From Tritrichomonas musculus (taxonomy: Eukaryota; Parabasalia; Tritrichomonadida; Tritrichomonadidae): DNA of 64,000 nucleotides. The notes below the pieces were generated by a model. It had not been told where the DNA came from, made no database searches, and was given only the letters and a program-made list of their open reading frames with translations. Of the stretch, positions 48,811-60,681 are shown one piece after another. The position numbers were made by a program, and so were the translations under genes. Where the stretch lies: contig JAPFFF010000022.1 of assembly GCA_039105265.1 (NCBI GenBank), positions 2,108,001-2,172,000 of the forward strand, in the 5' to 3' direction. Numbering within the stretch: the first letter of the stretch is position 1; each line of letters starts with the position of its first letter.

Positions 48811-50885
48811 TAGGTGGGCCACCAATGAATTTTTATAACTTTTGCACCATTAGATAGATTACATATAATAATAAAATAAAATATTAATTATAGTTCATAA
48901 ATATTAAAGATGAAGTTTTTATGAATAATTTAAGGGACTGGTTTCAAAATTGAATAAAAAGATTCAATGAGTTCTTTCAAAAAAATTTTATTGAAAAAAG
49001 ACTTTTGAGCTAAAAATAAAACAATTTATTGCTTTATATTAATAAATATTGCATTAATCGCAGATATATATGAATTAGTTTCATATTTTTTTTGAAAAAA
49101 GTGAAATTCATATATAATTATATTTTTTTTTATTTTTCAAATATTTTGATAAATATAGAATCAGGTATAAATATACTAATAAATCGCATATTTATTTTTG
49201 CATAAAATTTTGTTTTTTTTATCAAATTCAAAAAAGTATCAAAAGAAATCATTATTTTAATTAAAAATTAGGTTTATTTAATTGTAATAATTAAATATAT
49301 TTTATTATTATTATTATTATTTACTTATATTATTTTTTTAATAAAAAAACAGATATTTGAAAAATTTTCAATAAAATTTTTTTTAATATCGTTGATCGTT
49401 TAGGCCAAATATCATTGATATTGACCTTAACTTTTTCCAAAAAGCTATCTTTCAAAGTTTTATTCTATGAGTTATTTCAAAATTGAAAACTTTACACAAA
49501 TATTGGAAACTAGTCCCTTAAATTTTCATATTTTTTTTGTAAACTATTCAAATAGTATAGATAAAATCTTTCAAAAATATTTGAAATAATTTTCTCAAAA
49601 TTAAAAGAATTTAAAAAGATCATTCAATTTATATAAGAAAATTTCATTTATTAAGAATAAAAATATCTATTTTAATTTTAAATTAATTGTTTAATTTAAT
49701 TTTGTTTAAAGTTATATCTTGTTGATTATAATCAAAGACAAAATATAAAAAGAAATAAATGATTTTTTCTATACCTAAAATTTTGAATATAACAATTAAA
49801 GCATGATATAAAAATTCGTTTTGAAAAAGTTAGAAATAATCAATTATTCTATTATAATGATTTTGAAAATTTATTAGTATATGATTTATTATAAAATATA
49901 TTAAAATATTATTTACTATTATATTTATGCTTTTAATATTATTATAAAAATATATTATAATTATATCTATTTAAATCGCTATATTTATAATTTTTATTAA
50001 AACTTAGTTTTTTTTGAAATTTTAAAAATTCAAATAAATATAAAATAATTTTTATTTTGATTATCTTTGCTTTTTAAATTTTAAATGAAATATCTCATTT
50101 ATATATATTTTTAATATATAATTTTAATTTGAAATTATAATATTAATATAGATTAATTAAATTTAAATTAAGATATTGCTTTTTCTAAAAATCTCAAAAT
50201 TTCAATAAGGGAAAAAATATAAAAAATATTTGAAAGCTATTTTTATAAATTGAGAGAAAATTGAATAAAAAAAAGCTGATTTTAATTTTTTATGATTTTT
50301 TAATAAAGGTCCAATATTCTAGGACATATATCTGATTTTAATTTACCTTTATTTATACCAAATTTATTGTTTGACCGTTTATAATTTCTTACCAAGTGGC
50401 TCCAAAATTGAATCATTCCGTTAACTAATTCAACTTTTTGAATATGTTTTCACAACTAACCTTTATCTTTGAAGTTATGTTATAACTAACTATATCAATA
50501 AAAAGCCTGGGCGATGAAGAAACTAAATATCAAAAAAGAAAACATTCAATTTTTTTATATACTTCTGAAAATTAAAAATACCTTTTATTTTAACTTTTTA
50601 GAGAAATCTATTAATTATTTTATATTGTTTCCAGATCATTCTTGATGTATGACATAGATAATATCATAAAATAATAGAAATATGTATTTTAATTCATTTG
50701 AACTTGTGATGTTGCATATCATGTAATAAAAAAAAGTTGATGAATATTAGTTCAAAACTTAATTTAACAACTGCATCCTATCATATTTGTGTTATATAAA
50801 TATATATTATGAAATTGCTGAATAATTCTTAAAATTCGAAGAAAAAAAGAACTTTTTTAAAGTCAAAAAAAAAGTGGCCCACCTA
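48811..50885. mobile_element. TA-flanked AT-rich element with 12-bp inverted ends
   Basis: TAGGTGGGCCAC at 48811 is matched exactly in reverse by GTGGCCCACCTA at 50874-50885. The outer TA on both sides would fit a TA target duplication of the Tc1/mariner kind. The 2.07 kb between are extremely AT-rich, with no credible gene, so this would be a non-autonomous copy. The ends are short, so chance cannot be excluded, but GC-rich 12-mers are very rare in this stretch. Confidence 0.5.
48927..49524. mobile_element. Nested unit with 19-bp inverted ends
   Basis: AATTTAAGGGACTGGTTTC (48927-48945) is matched in reverse at 49506-49524 with one mismatch. The 560 bp between have no gene. It sits inside the larger TA-flanked element and may be a later insertion. 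Confidence 0.45.
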
Positions 50886-51052
50886 TATAAAAACGGTTAA
50901 AAAATAAAATTAATAATTATTATTGTTCATTGTCTGTTGTCTCACATTTTTTTATCAAATTATTTATCTAGGAACAATCCGGGAACAAGGAACATATAAA
51001 AAATATAGAAAAACATAATAGAATGAAAGTAGAAAAATTGAATAAAAAAATA

Positions 51053-51240
51053 GAATATGAAAGACGGTTGTAGAATAAATAATAGAAAATAGAGAATGAA
51101 AGACGGTTATAGAATAATCAATTCAAAAAATAAATAACAGACAAAAAAAAAAAAGAGAATGAAAGACGGTTATAGATAGAAGAGAGATAGAATAAATAAC
51201 AGACAAATAAAAAAGAGAATGAAAGACGGTTATAGAAAAA
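51053..51240 (+). repeat. Imperfect tandem repeats with GAATGAAAGACGGTTATAG
   Basis: Four copies of GAATGAAAGACGGTTATAG (the first slightly different), with AGAATAAATAACAGACAAA between several of them. The surrounding 50,886-51,662 is AT-rich, ends in a long T-rich tract (about 51,531-51,630) before the next gene, and has no credible gene. Confidence 0.8.
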
Positions 51241-51662
51241 GAGAGATAGAATAAAAAATAAAAAAGTTTAATATATATAATTCGATGAGTATGAATAAGA
51301 GTATGAGTTAAGATCTAGTGTTATAATTAAATCGGAACTAAATAGGAGATAACTGATATTATAATTAAGATATTTGATAATTATGATAATAGCGAATAAC
51401 TAACATCGATATTTGCGTAATAAATACAAAGAATTGCTATTTTAGTTTGCTAAACATGTTTTATAAGCTTAAAACTAAAATTAATAGAAAAATGTCACTT
51501 TTCATTATTATGTAAAAATTATGGATAAATGTCACTTTTTTATTTTTTAATTTTATTTTTTATTTTTAATTTTAATTTTTTTATTTTTATTTTGTAATTT
51601 TAATTTTAATTTTTTTATATATTTTTTATCACCCTATTATACAACACCCAAAAACAACAAAA

Positions 51663-52085
51663 ATGGAATCATATACAATTGCATTCTGTAAATATGCTTC
51701 TAAAAAATTCAGAACATATGGAACTGATATACTTAATATGTTTGCTGATATTTGTGATAAAGTATTAAATAATGATAAAGAAGCTTTTAATGTAGTATCT
51801 AAATTTGTACAATATAATCTAATATATATATACAGAATGAAAATGAATATACGCATAAGTTTAAAAGATAAAAATAAAGAATTTGAAAAAACAATCAAAC
51901 CTTTTAATCATTATATGTGTGAAAAACATGAAGAATTTTATATCATTAATGGATATGGATTATCAAATAAGTTTAATGATGAAGTTTATCAATACTTATT
52001 TTATGAAGAAGAAGGACATGAATATCCAGGAAAGTATTATCCTGAATTAAGTGAAGAAGAAGAAGAAGAATATGAAGATGAATGA
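51663..52085 (+). CDS. 140-residue protein with acidic tail
   Basis: The frame starts MESYTIAFCKYASKKFRTYG, has a helical core and ends in a run of Glu and Asp after YPELSEEEEE. I do not recognise it. It lies 56 bp before the 150-residue cassette gene in the same orientation and has no counterpart in segment A at that position. A T-rich tract of about 100 bp lies just upstream. Confidence 0.55.
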   Translation: MESYTIAFCKYASKKFRTYGTDILNMFADICDKVLNNDKEAFNVVSKFVQYNLIYIYRMKMNIRISLKDKNKEFEKTIKPFNHYMCEKHEEFYIINGYGLSNKFNDEVYQYLFYEEEGHEYPGKYYPELSEEEEEEYEDE

Positions 52086-52141
52086 AAACAAAAAAACTCT
52101 AATTTTATTTTTGTATTTATATTTTTTATTTCAATCAAAAA

Positions 52142-52594
52142 ATGGAGAATCAATTAAAGGTCTATGATTATATCAATTTTGTTATATCTCTTGCTGATAA
52201 CCCTGAACATTTTAAAGAATGTAATTTTGCAATTCTTTGCGATAAATATCCAATTCAGTTGAATCATAACAATTATTTTGCTAAAGTAATGTATATTTCT
52301 ATTAAAACAGATAAAGAGACATGGAGAATATACCCTGATAAAATCAAAGAATATGAAATAGAACACATTGTATTAAGTACTAATTCAAGACGTAGATTAA
52401 ATTATAAAATGAAAGAATTTTTCGTTAATGGTTCAAATATAGAACCGAATTATGAAGAATATATTTATTATAATTATTCAATTGAGTTAGTGTCTAATAA
52501 AACAAAAGAATTAATAAATAAATTAAGAGAAAAATATAACTTAGTTACTCCAACCTTATTTGTAGGTGAATATCAACCATTAGTAATAGAATAA
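52142..52594 (+). CDS. Conserved 150-residue cassette protein (copy 2 of 3)
   Basis: It is strongly similar to 11277-11729: KVYDYIN, ECNFAILCDKYPIQL, IYPDKIKEYEIEH and STNSRRRLNYKM are shared. It is also similar to the partial copy at 63735. As in segment A, the 142-residue gene follows it. The frame looks whole and the stop reads TAAAAC. The three copies differ throughout, which fits separate element lineages and not recent duplication. Confidence 0.65.
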   Translation: MENQLKVYDYINFVISLADNPEHFKECNFAILCDKYPIQLNHNNYFAKVMYISIKTDKETWRIYPDKIKEYEIEHIVLSTNSRRRLNYKMKEFFVNGSNIEPNYEEYIYYNYSIELVSNKTKELINKLREKYNLVTPTLFVGEYQPLVIE

Positions 52595-52628
52595 AACATG
52601 GATCGGAATTAATTCATATTTTTTTGAA

Positions 52629-52772
52629 ATGAAAATGAATAAATACAGAAATCCTAATTCAACTACAGTAGGTGTAGAAGGTGCTATGTTTAATGAAGCT
52701 ACTAAAACTGAGAAGAATATAGAATTTAATCATTATGGTATATTTTCAAATGATAATACATATGCTGTTACA
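52629..52772 (+). pseudogene. N-terminal part of the 142-residue cassette gene
   Basis: The sequence MNKYRNPNSTTVG to FSNDNTYAVT matches the start of the protein at 10818-11246. Similarity ends at about 52,772, where base composition changes sharply and the minus-strand fibre region begins. It is an incomplete relic at a segment junction. Confidence 0.65.
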
Positions 52773-55700
52773 TCACACGTATACGCTATATCGTTAGTAG
52801 TGAACTCCAAGTGTCTGATCAATGTGTTCTCTTTAATCGTGATACCAGTGACTTGAACGTGTTGTGGATTCAATATAGTGATCTGCGTTGAAGAGTCATC
52901 CATTGTAGCTGATGGAAATGTATCAGTACCAACATATTCAGATATGAAACCATTAGTGATCGTTAACGAAACATACTGTTCATCATAATCAACATCATTG
53001 AACTCACTTATTGTTCTTACCATGAGTTTAACTCTGATCGATCCATCTGTGATAATATCTTCCGCAACGAGTTTGACGTTCTTGTCTATACCATCAGTCT
53101 TACCAACAATATCATTGACATCTTCTCTCTATAACTGCATTGTCTGTGCTAGTGTCTTGATCATCGGTTTCATCGTATGTCTGAATCGTTTACACATATC
53201 CATCGTTGATGTCAACGTCATAGCAACTTTAGATGGATCATCTAGTTCATCAGTGAATGTCATGTCTTCAACTGGTACGTACTCTTGATCACACCATTCG
53301 ATTATCTTATTCAGTTTATCTGTATTCGATAACACCGTTCGCGATTTCATCATTCGACTAACTGGTACTGAAACCATATCACCGAAGAATATATCAGCAC
53401 CAATATCCGGTAACTCATCAACCAACTTACCAGCCATGTCTGTAACGACATCAGCACCAACATCACTAACCTTCGTAACAGTATTCACCAACTCACGACC
53501 GACAGTATTAGCAACACCTTTCGATGCGAACGACAACGCTTTACCAGCGACACCCAATCCAGTAGCACCTATAACACATCCAGCTACACCGAACGCGATA
53601 CCAACATTAGCTTTCATATCGATCTTGTCAACCTCTTTCTGTAGATACTTGGTCTTCGATTGTTGATCAACCATTTCTGAACTAAGTGCATCGACTTTAC
53701 TCTTCACCTCTTTGACGTCGTATGATACTACATCAACGTTGTTCGTCACTAGATTCAAATCCGATCTCATTGTTGTTATATTATCAGCCGTGATGATCTT
53801 CGATGATGTAATGTTGAAATCAGTATATAGTGTCGTAGATGCGTTCGGATTCGGTGATACTTCATAGAACTGTTGTTTAATGATATACTCGAACGCATTC
53901 GTTGATGGATCCCAGTTGACTTCATCAATTGGATCAGTATAGTCATGACGTAGATATAAGGTGATATCACGACCTGTGTCATTCTTCGATCGCTTAGTCC
54001 ATACATAACCAACTCTATCGACTGTATCCAATGCACCTTTCAAATCAACGTAACCATTGTCGTTGGTACCACTACGATGAACTTCATCACCATCAATCGT
54101 GAAAGACAATCGATTAACGAGTTCTTGTCCAGGTAGAACCAGATCGAGATATAACTGTTCGATATCACTGATCTTCAACTTCGATGTCGAGTAATTACCA
54201 ATAGTACATGATACTGAAGCGAGATCATATCCATCGAACTTAACTGATGAATCAGCTGATGTGAAACCAATACTCAATGAATAATCAGATCCGTTAACGA
54301 CAGAACCATCTTTGAACTTGATATACGGTTCGTATACACCACCATCATCACGCATACATGTACGAAGTAACGAATATGCTAGTCCATTCGAGTTTGTTTC
54401 ACGAATCGCTCTACTATTCAATGTATCTCGTTTAACAGCTATGATACAACCAGTTGAACCATAGTTATCTGGTTTCGGATCACGTTTCTGACACTTACTG
54501 ATGATCTTACTCTGGAATTGACCTTGAATATCATCACCGATCCATTTATAACCATCCCACGTTAACGACCATTTATTACCGAAACAGTATTCACTGAACT
54601 TGAATGTCAGATTAGTTGGTATCTCATACGTTGATGGTATCTTATAAATCATCTTATAACACTCACATTCATACTCCAATGTTTCTGATCCGAATGTATC
54701 GTCATACTTAACATGTTCGTCATAAGTGATCATTGACGGACGATAGAAATAGTAGACATCAGATTCTTGTAATCTCAACGCGTTCTTCGCATCGATGATA
54801 TCGCATTTGATAACTGGTTTACGTGATACTAATGAGTCATCATTCAGTAAGTTATGAATAGTCATATCACCATTGAGATACCATGAGTATGGTTCTATGT
54901 TAAGGTCTTTATCGAACATGATCTCTGGATCATCACGTTCACGAGTTGAGTATGTGTAGCAATCACGAGCTTTGTTATGAGTCAACTCCGGACATATGAA
55001 TTTGCCGTTATCGAATGATATGATGAAATCGTTCAATACATTCCCTTGCCAATCCAATATCAATAGATTTCGCATATGAATCTTGAACACATCAACCGTT
55101 GTAGTAAACCTACTCTTGAGTTCACTTGGTAATGATATCTTCATGATGATGACTGGATCTTGAACTGAATCAGTTGATGTTGGTTCGTATGTGGTGATAT
55201 CACTATGTTTGACATAGTATGTGGGATAACCATCGATGGTATCGAATTCACTATCTCCGCTAGTAGATGGTTGATTGGATTCAACCTCTTGAATCTTATA
55301 CGATAACAACTCTAATGGACCCTTAATAGTATCACGAAATGTCTTACATATGTTGACGCATGAGTTCAATGATACAGCTTCGTTACTATCATCTGGAATC
55401 GATATATCAGATTCAGTACTCTTACACCAATCGATAAGGGGTTGTAGACTGAGTTTATTTGGTATGGATTCACCATCAACGGATTCACCCTCTAGTGAAT
55501 AAGTACTAGCTTTGCGAATCGATCGTGGTATATACAACACAGCATCTACTATCGGAACCAATATATGTGAACCTCTACAGACTACATAACGATCAGTCAA
55601 TGACGGATGATCTAATAACCACTCCATATCCATGTTGATCTCTTCTAATCGGTTGTTGATGTTCGATATGAATCCACGTAATGTTGATCGATGTTGTTCA

Positions 55701-55879
55701 TCGTGATCTCTCATCCATTGAATATCATGATCAGTGAGTGTTAATTGATTATCGGGATTAGTGAGAGTGATTTGATTATCATTGATGGTTACTTGATTGA
55801 TATGTCGTCGATCGATAACTCCAATAACATTGTTTTTGTAAACCACTTCTGTGTGATCATCATTGTTAGTGGAACCAAG

Positions 55880-55892
55880 TTCGCTTCGCGAA
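55880..55892. repeat. Mini-hairpin TTCGC-TTC-GCGAA inside the fibre region
   Basis: Perfect 5-bp stem with a three-base loop. The minus strand contains GCGAAGC, the same core as in the polymerase gene at 6230. Confidence 0.5.
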
Positions 55893-57595
55893 TCTCTGAA
55901 TCTTAATCCATGGATCTCATTAGCGAGTCTATGACGTTGAAACCAATCCATCTGTTCGATATCACCAAGTGTGATAGTTGTTCCAGGGATGACTACATCA
56001 GCATCATCCGTTGGAGTGAGTTCGTGATTGACAACCACTACATTGTATTCATTAGCGATGAGTTCACGAGTTTCATCATTTACGTGAATACCATCTGAGT
56101 TAACGTTAACGGATGATCCATGAACAGGGTTCACTTTGCCATGCAAATGATTGTTAATAGATATTCCATCACTGTCAACTGATGTACGAGTCAGCATGGT
56201 TACATCGATGATCGCAACAATTCTACCTGTCGAATCTCTCACTTCAGTCGAATCAACACCGGTATCTACATCACTGTTTCTAACGAATTGGAGTTCAGGA
56301 TGTGTATTCTCGAATAGGATTCGATCAACCAATAACATCTGTTCTATTTCTAACGCGGTTCGTCCATCATAAGAACATGTTGAGGTGGTATCTACACGAC
56401 GTCTGCTATTGAATCTGATACGTTCTGGAGTCGTTATTGATTGTACATGATCACGTCTTCTGATATAAACCACTTCACCAGTAGTTACACTCGTTATGAG
56501 TATGAGATCATTACCGATCTGATCAACATGGACATCAGATGAGTTCAACGCTAACAACTCTTCATCAGTGAGATCCGATAATGATTCCAGATTATGATCA
56601 CCAAATCCAGTACCAGCGTTAGTGGATGTATCATGAGTTAATCTCGTTGTTGGTGTCTCATCATCTAAATCATCTAGTTCCATCTCATCAGTGTTTTCGA
56701 CTGTGTGATCAACAATGGTGTTATCGCGATGTTCTCTCCATCTACGACGCAATTCGCGAACTGAATCAGTAATAGTTTGTATCGATTGTTGAATAACTCT
56801 TACACCATCAATCATTTCCGGTACTCGATCTAATGTTAATCCACCAGCAATTAATGTCGTGGTTGTAGTACCGATCTGAGTTAACGAGTTCATCGCGTTT
56901 AGTACCAAATCAGTAGCAGTTAACGATGATGTAGCTGCTGGAATCTCTGTCTGTGTTGGAATGAATCGTTTCAGTACTTGACCAGCAGCGCTAGTATCCA
57001 TATCGAGGAGGAATTTACCACTAATCGGTTGTTTACCACCGGGGTAATCGTCATTCGGTCCACCCATTCCAGGGAATGTAAAGTCTTCAGTTCGATATGT
57101 GTTGATGTTCATGTTCTCACCTGTCATGGATAGAGTTGATAGATCTTTAACCATATTCACTGCACCTGAAAGTATTGTGATTATGTCACTAGCAATCGCT
57201 AAACCTTTACGAATAGAATCAATGTACTCGTTATACGCAGCTTGTAATCGAAGTTGTTCTTGGATACCATTGATGATAGCACGTAACACCGAGTAGTCAT
57301 ATGCGAGTACGTCAACGGTACCACCAACTACGTTCAGATCTCTACGCATAGTCATGATGTTATCAGCCCATATGATCTTCGATGAGTAGATGTTATTATC
57401 AGTGGTGATGGTAGTACATTCACGTGGATCTGGTTTGACTTCATAGAACTGTTGAGTGATCATGATATCGAATGGATTGTACGTTTCATCAGCGGTATCT
57501 GGTTTCTGTTCGAAATACTCTTTCTCGATATAGATGTGAATGTCGTTATTGATATTCTCTTCTGGAATAGACTTGTTCGAGGTTCTGCTACACAG

Positions 57596-57631
57596 TCACA
57601 AGCTTTAGCTTTGGTATTACTTTGTAATTCA
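57596..57631. repeat. 36-bp double-hairpin unit, copy 3 (in frame)
   Basis: TCACAAGCTTTAGCTT is the same left hairpin as at 18432. The right hairpin is changed to ATTAC-TTT-GTAAT. On the minus strand it encodes ELQSNTKAKACD within the N-terminal frame of the fibre region. Confidence 0.85.
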
Positions 57632-57805
57632 ATTGTATGTTCTTCTAACGAATTCTCTTCACCACTTTGTGGTTCACTATTAGACGAACTGTCTTTTTTT
57701 TGTTCAGTATGTACCCATAATTTTAATGTATACAAATCAGCTATTATATCATCGATTTTTCTTATTATTTCGTTGGTCATTTGTTAAGAATAAAAAAATA
57801 ACTAT

Positions 57806-60642
57806 TTAGTTATAATTAATAAAATAATTATTCGCTGTTAAGCCACTAACAAAAGGTGCGCATGATTGATTTGGTAAAACAATCATCTTTGTATGACATC
57901 CTGTGAGAGCATTCTTGTTTACCGTTATTTTACTCATTTTATTGTTTTGCATCTGAAGATTTATATTCTTACCAAGCTTAATTGATTGATTATCAATAAT
58001 AGATTTATAATCGGAAGACACAATATGATTCTTCTTTAAAGATACACCTTTTAGTTTGAGTGATTTGGTTTGCCCATTACTGTTAAATATAGTATAACAT
58101 TTAGGTGCAAGAGCTATCATGTTTTCACCATATTTTTCAATGGCACATCCCAATATCTTTTTTTCGTCTTGAATAGTGTTGATTGATGGGTTAGGCATGA
58201 ATTTATATACATTCTTGTCGTAGAACTCTTTGTTTTTAATAACGTAATCAAATAATTGTTCAGGACCTTCATTTGGTTCCCAGCAACTGCAAAATATGCT
58301 GAATCAGTATCACCCTCTATAAAATGTAGTCTATCCATATCAAAACAATTATTCATAAAATCGTAATAAAATGTGAGATACCAAAACTTTGCGTTATCAA
58401 GAGTCCACAATGATTCTTGAATGCATGTGTTGCAATGATATGATTTGGGTGATTGTTGAATTAAAAATGTATTATCACTTAATTGTGCTCCACCCATATA
58501 AGTTTGAGAGATGATATATTGATAAGCTTTATTTGCATCACATATCTTGACTTTACTGAATTTCTCAGAGTTCATCCCATCATATCCATATGAACCGTTC
58601 ATAGATATTTTATAAAATTTCTCATTCGCTACGCTCAAGTCTCCTTCAGAGCCATTACCCTTTGTTTTTCCTGAGATAATATCCTGACGTTTTTGCATAA
58701 AAGTGCTAACAAATTCATTAAATCCTGTATGAGCTTCATATTGTGAAACAGATTTAACATCATCAATAATCAATCCGTGGTCTAACAGAAACCAGAGATA
58801 ATAATTTGAGAAAATCATGTATTCATCATGAGTATCAAGAAGCATTGTAAGCTTGCGTTCTTCCATATCTGTAGAAGTTAATTTATTTGTTTTCATGTAA
58901 TTGTACATATAAGTGCCAATTGTTGATTCATCGTTTTTGATATTGATATTGCGAAACACAGGAGGGAAATTGATAAAATAGTTTATCTTTGAGGTGGGAC
59001 ATTTTAGTTTAACTTCAGCGTAGAACAAATATGATGGTTTATTTGAGAATCTTGATGAGTTTGTTATGATATCGAGGCATCTCTTTTTTGAAGCTTTATC
59101 TTTAACATCAATTCGTCTAATAAATGCTCCAGGCATATACATTATACCTCCATGATACTTATTAAATTCATGTTTACAAGATGAGAATGATGATGGATAC
59201 AAAGAATTAAAATCGATACCAACAACATGAGATTGAACATTAGAAGTATCATATGACAAAACTCCTTTATTGTCAATATAGCGAAATTTATTAATATGAG
59301 TCTCATCTTTAATGTTTACTCGATGCATTACATTAGAGAGTCCTCCTGTGATAGCATTTCTTATTGAATAATATTCACGTTCATCGTTGATGAGTGTTGG
59401 TAAATGATGTAATTTACAATATTTTTTTAATTGGATTCTTAGAGCTGTTATTTTAGGGTCATCACGTTTACGAAGTTTATTACATTCAGCACATGCTAAT
59501 AAGCAGTTATCAATTTGGTGACCTTTATTATTGTCAATTCTATCTAATGTAGGCTTATTTTGATAAGTAAAATGTTCATGACATAAATGGCATCTCCCTT
59601 TATTTGGGTCGTCATACATTTTCATAAAAGCTTCGAAATCATTTTCTGACACACATTTTGTTAAATCTCGTTGTGGTTTTTTAGGGTTTAATCTATTGTA
59701 TTTCTCATCTTGATTATAATAACTATCACATTTATATTGCCACCATTTCTTACTTGGTTTGAATGTATTGTATTTATTTGTAATCCCAATGTTGTTCCTT
59801 GGATTAAAATCTTTATAAGCCAAAGCATATTTGATGCATGAAGCATTCTTTGATAATGAGAGATTTGAAAGTAAATCAACGTTGTATTGAGCATTGAGTG
59901 CTATTAGATTATCAATAGGTTTAATCATCATTTCAACATCATTATCATTGTAGGCCAATAAGTATTCCCATCGTGTTGCAAAACGTTTTGAATCTTCAAG
60001 ATAAGCATCATATTCTTCTTTAGTAAGAGGATTCTTTTGATTGAGATAGCTATAAAAATCATCATATGAAAATGGTTCTGATTTTGATAATACTTCATTG
60101 TAGTTCTTATCGTTGATTGCTTCGTAAGGAAACACACCTTTTATATCACAAGCTTTAGCTTGGGAATTGCTTTGCAATTCATTGATACCACCACAAACGC
60201 TCACGTTTGAGTCAACGATTACGTTGCCAAAATCTTCGCCAAATTGCTTTAATGTACCTCCTGCAACAAATGATTGAGCATCTATGAATCTCAATTTAGT
60301 TGGATGATTATCTGATGTGAGAATGAATTGTTTTAATGAAGATAGGGTGCCAATTATTGAATTTTGTTCGACTTTCCAGAAAGAATGATTAAAATATTGT
60401 TTAAATAAATTGCTGTCAAAACGTGATGAGTTAAACCCTAATACAGTAATTACATTCATATTTTTGTTAATAGAGGTATCTGGTAAGAATGATTCATAAT
60501 ATGATATCTTATCTGCATAGACTTTCATTGATTGCTCGAACAACCATTTTATCCATTGTGGTATGAACTCTTGAGAGTCTCTTAATGAGAAATTCTTTGT
60601 TGTCAAGCCGTTTGATGATTTCACACAAGATGAAACTGACAA
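57806..60642 (-). pseudogene. Protein-primed DNA polymerase B region with embedded HNH nuclease
   Basis: In order along the minus strand it encodes an exonuclease II-like VLGFNSSRFDSNLF, an HNH nuclease unit (CHLCHEHF, TLDRIDNNKGHQIDNCLLAC and AECN, nt about 59,480-59,595), DFNSLYPSS, KISMNGSYGYD and GDTDSAYF. The last three are the polymerase A, B and C motifs. The HNH unit lies between exonuclease and polymerase parts, an unusual insertion. A double-hairpin unit lies in frame at 60146. The polymerase gene as a whole, with the segment at 60682-62475, looks broken, with about two breaks. Confidence 0.85.
60146..60181. repeat. 36-bp double-hairpin unit, copy 4 (in frame)
   Basis: TCACAAGCTTTAGCTTGGG is followed by AATTGC-TTT-GCAATT and CA. 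On the minus strand it encodes ELQSNSQAKACD inside the exonuclease part of the polymerase region, nearly the peptide of copy 3. Confidence 0.88.
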
Positions 60643-60681
60643 CGGAATTAACCTTGAATTTATTGTTGTTGAGTCAGAGAT

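Larger units (their letters stand above)
52773..57780 (-). pseudogene. Fibre-like protein region of unusual composition, segment C
   Basis: The region encodes the same module as the fibres at 1-3144 and 38409-47120: FKIHMRNLLIL, DNA-level matches aside, then IMFDKDLNIEPYSWYLNGD, KNALRLQESDVYYFYRPS and YCFGNKWSLTWDGYKW. It is followed by SSKIITADNITTMRSDL, a coiled coil and a Gly/Ala-rich helix. A second SSKIIWADNIMTMRRDL lies near the N-terminal end. The DNA is rich in GATC, TCGA and CG, with few A or T runs, unlike all neighbours. The region looks broken, with about two or three breaks. Host attachment is the inferred former role. Confidence 0.7.

Noticed and set aside
55910-57296. Short plus-strand frames within the higher-GC fibre region
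   Set aside because: They are shadows of the minus-strand fibre coding sequence, whose protein matches the other two fibres.
58624-58640. A further in-frame mini-hairpin in the polymerase region (ATTCGCTACGCTCAAGT)
   Set aside because: The pairing is only a few base pairs long and does not match the other units well enough.
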